From positions 31,731-95,730 of the forward strand of contig JADJRU010000019.1 of the NCBI GenBank assembly GCA_016712105.1: a stretch of 64,000 nucleotides of DNA. The letters are read 5' to 3'. The notes under the pieces were generated by a model. The model was not told the DNA's origin, ran no database searches, and was given only the letters and a program-made list of their open reading frames with translations. The translations under genes were made by a program, and so were the position numbers. This stretch comes from Ahniella sp. (GTDB lineage Bacteria; Pseudomonadota; Gammaproteobacteria; Xanthomonadales; Ahniellaceae). This document shows, piece after piece, positions 57,889 to 64,000 of this stretch; positions within the stretch are counted from its first letter, which is position 1; each line of letters starts with the position of its first letter.

Positions 57889-60597
57889 ATGCCACTCAGC
57901 TGGAACGAGATCCGATCCCGTGCCGTCGCCTTCTCCAAGGAGTGGGAGGGTGCTTGTTCGGAGAGCGCGGAGGCGAAGAGCTTCTGGGACGCCTTTTTCA
58001 GCATTTTCGGTATCACGCGGCGCCGGATCGCTTCCTTCGAGTCACCTGTCAAGAGATCTGATGAACAAGGCGGCTTCATCGACCTTCTGTGGAAGGGGAA
58101 TCTCCTTGTCGAACACAAGTCGCGCGGAAAGGACCTGGGGCGCGCCGCAAAACAGGCGTTCGACTACTTCCCCGGCATAAAGGAACGGGACCTACCGCGC
58201 TTCGTCGTCGTTTCCGATTTCGCCCGTTTCAGGCTTTATGACTTGGATGAGGAGACAACGCATGAGTTCCCGCTGGAGGATTTGCATCGCAATATCCGGC
58301 TTTTCGGGTTCATTGCTGGCTACCAGACCCGCAGCTTCGGGCACGAAGATCCCGTAAACGTCATGGCAGCCGAGAAGCTGGGGCTATTGCACGATCAGTT
58401 GAAGGAGGAGGGATACGATTCCCAATCGCTGGAACCGTTCCTGGTCCGCATGTTGTTCTGTCTGTTCGCCGAAGACACAGCGATCTTCGAACGGTCTGGC
58501 CTGCGCGACTATGTGCAGAAGCGTACGGCCGATGACGGCTCTGATCTCGGAATGCATCTCGCTGGACTATTTCAGACACTGAATACAGCGCCGGACAAGC
58601 GACAAGCCAACCTGGACGAGCAGATGGCAGAGTTCCCTTACGTGAACGGCCGCCTGTTTGCTGAATATCTACCGCTGGCAGCCTTTAACGCGAAGATGCG
58701 GGAGACGCTTCTTGATTGTTGCGCATTGGACTGGAGCCGCATCTCGCCTGCGATCTTCGGAAGCCTATTCCAGTCGATTATGGACAAGGCAGCTCGCCGG
58801 AATCTCGGAGCGCACTACACATCCGAAACCAACATCCTGAAGGCATTGCGGCCCCTGTTTCTCGACGACCTTCGCGACGAATATGCGCGTTGTCGCAACT
58901 CCGTGAAGAAGTTGCGTGATTTCCATGCGAAGCTGTCTAGATTGCGCATCTTCGATCCTGCGTGCGGCTGCGGGAACTTCCTGGTCGTCGCGTATCGTGA
59001 ACTGCGCATGCTCGAGTTGGACGTTTTGCGGACGCTGCACCAGAAACAGGAGACCGGATTTCTCAACATCAGCGAGTTGACCTTGCTGGACGTCGACCAG
59101 TTCATCGGCATCGAGATTGAGGAGTTCCCAGCCCAGATCGCGCAGGTGGCCCTATGGCTAACCGATCACCAAATGAACCTGAGGCTGTCGGAAGAATTCG
59201 GACAGTACTTCGTCCGCTTGCCGCTGATCAAATCGCCGCGGATCTATCACGGCAACGCCTTGGATGTCGACTGGCGCGAAGTGGCCCAGCCCGCTGACGT
59301 TTCCTATTTGGTCGGCAATCCGCCGTTCGTTGGTGCCAAGTTCCTAAACGACACCCAGCGCGAGGAGCGCAACCGCACCTTCCATGACACGCAGAACGCG
59401 GGCCTGCTGGACTATGTCAGCTGCTGGTATCGGAAGGCGGCCGAGTACATGCAGGAAAGCCCGCGGCTGCGGGCGGCGCTCGTATCGACCAATTCGATCA
59501 CGCAAGGCGAGCAGGCGGGGGTACTTTGGCCGGACCTTTTCCGGCTCGGAGTGCGGATCAATTTCGCCCACCGAACTTTCCAATGGAACTCGGAAGCTCG
59601 CGGCAAGGCGGCCGTACATTGCGTTATTGTTGGGTTCGCCTTGGAAGACGCGCCGCGGAAATGGATCTTCGAGTACGAGACGGTCAAGGGCGAGCCGCAC
59701 GCCGTTCCGGCGACGAACATCAATCCTTATCTGGTTGACGCCCCGGACATCGTCATCACCAACCGCGGCCGTGCTCTGTGTGACGTTCCGCCCATCGGCA
59801 TCGGCAACAAACCGATCGACGACGGGAACTACCTCTTCACACCCGACGAACGCGCCGAATTCATCCGCCTTGAACCTCAATCTGAACCGTGGTTCCGGCG
59901 CTGGCTTGGATCGCAGGAGTTCCTTAATGGGATCGAGCGTTGGTGCCTGTGGCTGGGCGACTGCCCACCCGATCAGTTGCGGCAGATGCCGTACGCGCGC
60001 AAGCGAGTGGCGGCAGTTCGCGACTTCCGCCTAGCCAGCAAATCTGCCCCAACACGGAAGCTGGCCGAGACGCCGACGCGGTTTCATGTGGAGAACATGC
60101 CAGCATCAGCGTTCCTGTTGGTTCCGAAGGTTTCTTCGGAGCGACGGCACTACATACCAATTGGCTTTGTCGAACCAAGCACGCTCGTTAGCGACCTCGT
60201 CTTTATTGTCCCCGGTGCAACCCTCTTCCACTTCGGCGTACTGTCATCCCTCCTGCACAACGCATGGATGCGCGCCGTCGCAGGACGACTTGAGAGCCGA
60301 TACCGCTACTCGGCCCAACTGGTCTACAACAACTTCCCTTGGCCCGAGACCACGGCAACGAGAATGGAAGCGATCGTCGCGGCGGCTCAGTCGGTTCTCG
60401 ACGCCAGGGCCGAATTCCAAGATGCGACGATGGCCGACCTCTACGACCCGGTGAGCATGCCTCGCAGCCTACACGATGCCCATCGCGCGCTCGACCGCGC
60501 CGTGGAAAGAGCCTATCGCACGCAGCCATTCACGAACGAGCCGGAGCGTGTTGCGTTTCTGCTTGATCGGTACCGCGGACTCGTGAAGATGAACTGA
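57889..60597 (+). CDS. MmeI-like type IIL restriction enzyme/methyltransferase
   Basis: The 902-residue length and motif order fit the MmeI class. The N-terminal nuclease has Asp65 and E75-x-K77 in F-I-D-L-L-W-K-G-N-L-L-V-E-H-K. The adenine methyltransferase has F-D-P-A-C-G-C-G-N (355-363) and catalytic N-P-P-F (477-480). The C-terminal half (from about 600) is the target-recognition region, with the typical W-L-G-D-C and F-P-W-P-E-T. These enzymes methylate one strand and cut about 20 bases away. The frame is intact. The NYN gene follows in the same direction after 41 bases. Confidence 0.88.
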   Translation: MPLSWNEIRSRAVAFSKEWEGACSESAEAKSFWDAFFSIFGITRRRIASFESPVKRSDEQGGFIDLLWKGNLLVEHKSRGKDLGRAAKQAFDYFPGIKERDLPRFVVVSDFARFRLYDLDEETTHEFPLEDLHRNIRLFGFIAGYQTRSFGHEDPVNVMAAEKLGLLHDQLKEEGYDSQSLEPFLVRMLFCLFAEDTAIFERSGLRDYVQKRTADDGSDLGMHLAGLFQTLNTAPDKRQANLDEQMAEFPYVNGRLFAEYLPLAAFNAKMRETLLDCCALDWSRISPAIFGSLFQSIMDKAARRNLGAHYTSETNILKALRPLFLDDLRDEYARCRNSVKKLRDFHAKLSRLRIFDPACGCGNFLVVAYRELRMLELDVLRTLHQKQETGFLNISELTLLDVDQFIGIEIEEFPAQIAQVALWLTDHQMNLRLSEEFGQYFVRLPLIKSPRIYHGNALDVDWREVAQPADVSYLVGNPPFVGAKFLNDTQREERNRTFHDTQNAGLLDYVSCWYRKAAEYMQESPRLRAALVSTNSITQGEQAGVLWPDLFRLGVRINFAHRTFQWNSEARGKAAVHCVIVGFALEDAPRKWIFEYETVKGEPHAVPATNINPYLVDAPDIVITNRGRALCDVPPIGIGNKPIDDGNYLFTPDERAEFIRLEPQSEPWFRRWLGSQEFLNGIERWCLWLGDCPPDQLRQMPYARKRVAAVRDFRLASKSAPTRKLAETPTRFHVENMPASAFLLVPKVSSERRHYIPIGFVEPSTLVSDLVFIVPGATLFHFGVLSSLLHNAWMRAVAGRLESRYRYSAQLVYNNFPWPETTATRMEAIVAAAQSVLDARAEFQDATMADLYDPVSMPRSLHDAHRALDRAVERAYRTQPFTNEPERVAFLLDRYRGLVKMN

Positions 60598-60638
60598 TCG
60601 TTTCTGGTCGCACTGCTCGCGCCCCAGGGGGTTAATAC

Positions 60639-61520
60639 GTGACCGCCGCGTCTCGCCGCACCACAATCTTCATAGACGGCAGCGCCTTCCGCGACACCCT
60701 GCGCAAGGCGTACTACGACAAGTTCCGGCGCCTCGAGGAAGCCCTCGATTACCACGCGTTCGGCCAGTTCCTGTGTGCGGCCGACGAGCAGCTGGTCAGG
60801 GTGAACTACTACACGGGGCAGCCCGTGGACATCACCGAGGTCCAGGACGAGGCTACTGGCAGACTGAAACCCATGATGGGCCGCATCGAGCTCGGCGACC
60901 ACGAAGCCCACCGCGCCCAGCGCGTCCTGGACGGCCACCGGCGGCTCGTGCGGCACATCGACGACTGCCAGTACACGAGGCTGGCTACGGGCCGCGTCGT
61001 CGCCCACAGGAAGACTCACGCCTACGGGACGGCCTTCACCTGGGCCCAGAAGGTCTTGATAGGGGTTGGCGGTCTGGAGATGTCGCCTGCGGATCGATCG
61101 CTATTCGACGAAGCCGTGCACGCCAACCAGGACGCCCGCGACTTTCGTCGCCGCCTGGCCGCGCGCCTCGATGAGATCCGTGATCAGCGGAACGTCCCGG
61201 GCGAGCTGCTCCCCCGCTATACGGAGTACGTGTCGATGCTGCGGGACGAGGCGATCTCCTTCCAGGAGAAGGGCGTCGACACGCTGCTCACAGTCGAGAT
61301 GATGGAGGCCTGCCTGCGTGACAGCTTTGACGTGGCGATCCTATTCGCGGCCGACGAGGACTACGTGCCGCTCGTCGAAGCCGTGAAGCGGGACGGGCGG
61401 CGGGTCGTCCACGCGTTTCTCGATGTTGCCAACCACGGCCGACGACTCCGGCAGGCGTGCGACGACTTTCGCGTGATCACGGAACTGGATCTGCATCGTT
61501 TGGTGGGTAGCGGCGCCTGA
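60639..61520 (+). CDS. NYN-domain (PIN-like) nuclease protein
   Basis: The 293-residue protein begins T-T-I-F-I-D-G-S-A-F-R-D, with the conserved Asp13 of NYN domains. Further acids appear in K-G-V-D-T-L-L (near 216) and A-I-L-F-A-A-D-E-D-Y-V-P-L-V (near 235). It continues G-R-R-V-V-H-A-F. NYN proteins are metal-dependent RNases or inactive relatives. The middle holds an unusual 80-residue insertion with R-H-I-D-D-C-Q-Y-T and H-R-K-T-H. It starts with GTG after AGGGGG. Relics of its first codons (26.3 kb) and last codons (62.8 kb) lie elsewhere in the window. It may be an effector or an edge gene of the R-M cargo. Confidence 0.8.
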   Translation: MTAASRRTTIFIDGSAFRDTLRKAYYDKFRRLEEALDYHAFGQFLCAADEQLVRVNYYTGQPVDITEVQDEATGRLKPMMGRIELGDHEAHRAQRVLDGHRRLVRHIDDCQYTRLATGRVVAHRKTHAYGTAFTWAQKVLIGVGGLEMSPADRSLFDEAVHANQDARDFRRRLAARLDEIRDQRNVPGELLPRYTEYVSMLRDEAISFQEKGVDTLLTVEMMEACLRDSFDVAILFAADEDYVPLVEAVKRDGRRVVHAFLDVANHGRRLRQACDDFRVITELDLHRLVGSGA

Positions 61521-61733
61521 CACTGGAATGACACTTCACCTTCGGGGAGTGGACCCCTCGAAACATCGCCACCCGCGAGAGAGTTTCTGCGCGGCCGATT
61601 CCGAGTGACCCGCACGAATCCAATCTACGCAGCTATCGGTTGTGGTATGCTTCCGCTGCGCGGGATTTCTCCCGACAGACTGAAGTCGCATCGAACCCGG
61701 CATCTGGTTCCAATTGGCGGAAAGGCGAGACCA

Positions 61734-62009
61734 ATGGCAAAGAAGTTCCTTTACGTGTGCTTCGGAATCTTGATTCTGGCCGCAGCAGCACATCTCGGGG
61801 CGGACAACGTCCGGGCGCAAGCCGGTGGAGATTTTGTTGGCATTGCTTCGGGCTCAACTGCCAATGAGGTGTACACCATTACCCTGTCTGGCGATTGCTA
61901 CCGGTCAGATAATGCCGGATACACCTGGATGTATAGGGGAAACGTCCTTGCCGGCTCCGTTGATGCGAAGAGTAGCTCCTTGGGCGACGTTAAATCCAAG
62001 TTCCGTTGA
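61734..62009 (+). CDS. Small secreted protein with C-terminal SLGDVKSKFR motif
   Basis: The 91-residue protein has a signal peptide (M-A-K-K-F-L-Y-V-C-F-G-I-L-I-L-A-A-A-A-H) and a short beta-rich mature part. It ends S-L-G-D-V-K-S-K-F-R, as in the secreted proteins at 26649 and 30664. It lies just right of element B's last gene and looks like a host gene. The mature part may be only a remnant of a longer protein. Confidence 0.6.
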   Translation: MAKKFLYVCFGILILAAAAHLGADNVRAQAGGDFVGIASGSTANEVYTITLSGDCYRSDNAGYTWMYRGNVLAGSVDAKSSSLGDVKSKFR

Positions 62010-62283
62010 TTCAAGCGGTCTTTGGACAGGTTCATTTGTCAGGGTCGCCAATGCCAACTGCCGGACGATAGCGCCGGTGGTCACATTCGCGGCGACCAAT
62101 CCTGAGCACTCGGGCTGAATGGGCTCCAGCGCCGACGGGCCCGGCGGGCGTCGCGACTCGCTGCAGGGAGGCACTCAGCACAAGGCCATTCGGATTGCGC
62201 CGTAGTGGCGCGCAAAGCTGTGAGCAGCACGCTATTCACAGCCCGGCTTCTGACGCTGATTCGGTACTTCAAGGAGGCGCTCC

Positions 62284-62608
62284 ATGTGCGAATGGTCAGA
62301 ATGGCGGTCGTTTCCAGATCCGGCGCAGCTTGGCTATTTGGTGGCGCCGCTTGGCCCGGGCGTCTACGAACTGAGAAATCGGCTCACGTTTCAACTTGTC
62401 CTCGTCGGCATAGGGACTTGGTGCGCGTATCGCATGAGCTCTCTTGCCGGACGGCGCAGGAACCCGCAACAACAATAGCAAGCGGGAGTACGTTGCAGCC
62501 CATGTCGCGGACATCGAATACCGCACAATCGCATGTCGCGCAAAATCTGACGCCGCCAGAATCGAAAGGGAACTGAAACGGCGGTGTTCATATCTGTTTC
62601 CCACATGA
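62284..62608 (+). pseudogene. Frameshifted GIY-YIG-like gene
   Basis: Frame one reads G-P-G-V-Y-E-L-R-N-R, then L-V-G-I-G and C-A-Y-R-M-S-S-L, a GIY-YIG-like pattern, and stops at 62478. The neighbouring frame continues in sense with G-A-G-T-R-N-N-N-S-K-R-E-Y-V-A-A-H-V-A-D, then A-A-R-I-E-R-E-L-K-R, Y-L-F-P-T and stop at 62608. The shift falls in the CT repeat near 62440 and equals a two-base loss or one-base gain. The intact protein would be about 108 residues. Confidence 0.6.
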
Positions 62609-62786
62609 CAGTGCGCATATCGCCTGTCCGCCAACGACCGGACAAGAGTCGTTTGGGAAAGAAGCGCTCGCGGCTACGGCCCAAGAACTCCACCACTCCC
62701 ACCAGTAGCTGGGCCCCACAAAGACATCAACCCGCAAGCTAACCCGGCCTCACCGACGAATATCACCGACTCCCTCCGAAACCGGT

Positions 62787-62846
62787 GATGACTTCCGAGT
62801 GATCACGGAGTCGGATCTTCAGCGGTTTGCGAGCAGCGGCGTGTGA
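62787..62846 (+). pseudogene. Relic: last codons of a NYN-domain gene
   Basis: The frame reads D-D-F-R-V-I-T-E-S-D-L-Q-R-F-A-S-S-G-V-stop, matching D-D-F-R-V-I-T-E-L-D-L-H-R-L-V-G-S-G-A-stop at the end of the intact gene at 60639-61520. Weaker base similarity extends about 20 bases upstream. It is a third trace of the NYN family in the window. Confidence 0.75.
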
Positions 62847-62908
62847 TCTTGAAATTTTCCGCCACTCTTTTGCACCGGTGAGCAAGCAACTCCACTGCAA
62901 CCGTGGAT

Positions 62909-63373
62909 TCAGGACCCACTGAATCCTCTGCGAATAGCCCTACCCAAGATCAGCGAGAGACGCCCTATTCCCACCACAAGGTACCAGACGATTGTAAACG
63001 CAATGCCGCCGCCAACAAAAGCGACTGGGATTGTGAGCACCCCAAGCGGCGAAAAGCGGATTATTAGGAACAACACAGCAATGGGAGTCACCGCATAGAT
63101 CACGTACACTATCCACATCATTGATTTGCCGATTTCCGACCAAGCACGACTCGTGTGTATCCGTCCAGTAGAGATGTTCCTGACTATGATCCATACCGTT
63201 CTAATGACCAAGAACGCAACTGTGGAAACTGCCGCTGGCAACAGAACGTACTTGAGGATGACCGGGACTGCTGCGACCACTCCATCGAAGAAAGCACCTA
63301 TGAGAGCATGGAGTACAATTCCCGCCATGACTATGACAGCCAGAATGCCGACTGTATAAAAGAACGCCTTCAC
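62909..63373 (-). CDS. Four-TM membrane protein
   Basis: The 154-residue protein has hydrophobic segments near 5-25, 33-62, 88-108 and 112-138 (e.g. V-G-I-L-A-V-I-V-M-A-G-I-V-L and G-G-G-I-A-F-T-I-V-W-Y-L-V-V). A basic cytoplasmic loop (R-N-I-S-T-G-R-I-H-T-S-R) lies between the second and third. It has no recognised family. Codon use is more AT-rich than in the mobile elements, fitting a separate origin. Confidence 0.6.
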   Translation of the reverse strand: MKAFFYTVGILAVIVMAGIVLHALIGAFFDGVVAAVPVILKYVLLPAAVSTVAFLVIRTVWIIVRNISTGRIHTSRAWSEIGKSMMWIVYVIYAVTPIAVLFLIIRFSPLGVLTIPVAFVGGGIAFTIVWYLVVGIGRLSLILGRAIRRGFSGS

Positions 63374-63536
63374 GCCCCCTGCCTCACTCGACGACTAGCG
63401 CCGGCTTCCGCTGCCACCCGAGCCCCTGCGGCTACCCCAGTGGTAGCCACCCCGAACGCCGCCACCGGTCCGCGGACGATCTTGGGCCTCGTTCACGCGC
63501 ATGGCGCGACCGCGCGGGTTGTCAGAGCCTGTTGCT

Positions 63537-64000
63537 CTATCCACGCCCGCGAGAACCTTTCCAGAGGTCCGTGTACGGCACGACAAGTGCTCCTTCTTCG
63601 GCGAGAATGCGACGCCGCTGGCGCAGGAATCCATCGAGGTCGATGTCGCCCGAGAGAACCATCGCTAGGTCATAACCGTCGATGACAAAGAACGTGGGCT
63701 GCTTCCCGTAGGAGATCGCGGTCTTGGCGTCAGTCGATACCCCACTTAGCGAGATGAAAGCGCCCCTTGTGTACGCGGACTTCCCTTCGATCTTCCCGCG
63801 AAAAACGAGCAACGACGCCTCTGAGACCGGGTCCTTCTCCCACTTTGCCTCCACGAGATATGTCTCGTGGTCAAGTTCGAATGACCCGTCTATCTGCTCT
63901 CCAGTAACACGAAACGGTTCACGAGGTGCCAAGCCGTGCAGGGCGAAGAGGCGGTTTAGGATCTTCTCGAACGCAAACCCCGCTTTCTGCGGTGGCAACG
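63537..64000 (-). CDS. Restriction endonuclease-like protein, cut by the window edge
   Basis: The visible 154 residues contain A-F-E-K-I-L-N-R-L-F near the start. Next comes the nuclease core: Asp in Q-I-D-G-S-F-E, then Y-L-V-E-A-K-W-E-K (ExK). R-G-A-F-I-S-L-S-G-V-S follows. This is the order of Mrr_cat-type PD-(D/E)xK domains. The start may lie beyond base 64000. It could be a solitary modification-dependent nuclease or part of a larger system to the right. Confidence 0.7.
   Translation of the reverse strand, partial: LPPQKAGFAFEKILNRLFALHGLAPREPFRVTGEQIDGSFELDHETYLVEAKWEKDPVSEASLLVFRGKIEGKSAYTRGAFISLSGVSTDAKTAISYGKQPTFFVIDGYDLAMVLSGDIDLDGFLRQRRRILAEEGALVVPYTDLWKGSRGRG

Overview
The window is GC-rich bacterial DNA that reads as a host chromosome interrupted by two large, related mobile elements, called A and B here. 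Host-type genes are envelope or secreted proteins: the end of a patatin-type POTRA/barrel outer-membrane protein at the left edge, a beta-helix protein, a protein with a FlgD/T9SS-like C-terminal sorting domain, a 1,303-residue FG-GAP/UnbV protein, and small secreted proteins. Three of the secreted proteins end in the same short motif (S-[LM]-G-x-V-K-x-x-F-R). This repertoire suggests a diderm bacterium of the FCB group or a nearby candidate phylum; an Eisenbacteria-like lineage is my best guess, but no 16S or ribosomal gene is present to test it.

Layout. 1-1395: host outer-membrane gene. 1584-18065: core of element A. 18.1-26.4 kb: A's cargo, comprising unknown genes, a DUF6680-like gene, a relic of a third recombinase module, a frameshifted type IIG restriction-modification (R-M) gene, and relics of a winged-helix gene and a NYN gene. 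26.6-36.7 kb: host-like segment with an FRG-domain gene, an HNH nuclease and secreted proteins. 37.4-49.9 kb: core of element B. 50-61.5 kb: B's cargo, comprising a membrane GT51 transglycosylase, a multi-TM protein, a Gabija-like OLD-nuclease/UvrD-helicase pair with a frameshift, a winged-helix gene, an MmeI-like R-M enzyme and a NYN gene. 61.7-64 kb: a secreted protein, a broken GIY-YIG-like gene, a NYN relic, a membrane protein and a cut-off nuclease gene.

Elements A and B share a plan. A minus-strand block runs: regulatory genes, sigma-like factor, primase/helicase, an iteron-flanked alternating purine-pyrimidine tract, ParB-methyltransferase fusion, small terminase, large terminase. A divergent plus-strand block runs: a small LAAGYLR protein, a helical protein, a lysine-rich protein with a DUF2924-type C-terminal domain, DUF2924, a tiny acidic protein, a large serine recombinase, and an HTH protein that is fused in A and separate in B. 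Both encode replication, packaging and site-specific recombination, but no portal, capsid or tail gene is visible. They could be phage satellites, packaging-competent plasmid-like integrative elements, or remnants of prophages. Between each terminase end and the NYN gene or relic the elements measure about 24-25 kb.

The most notable observations are: (1) the A/B sister-element architecture; (2) the candidate replication origin downstream of each primase, whose iteron sequence differs between A and B while the layout is kept; (3) a variable R-M bay bracketed by a winged-helix gene and a NYN gene, intact in B and present as relics in A; (4) the shared C-terminal motif of three secreted proteins; (5) several genes broken by an apparent single-base deletion, which may be decay or assembly error.
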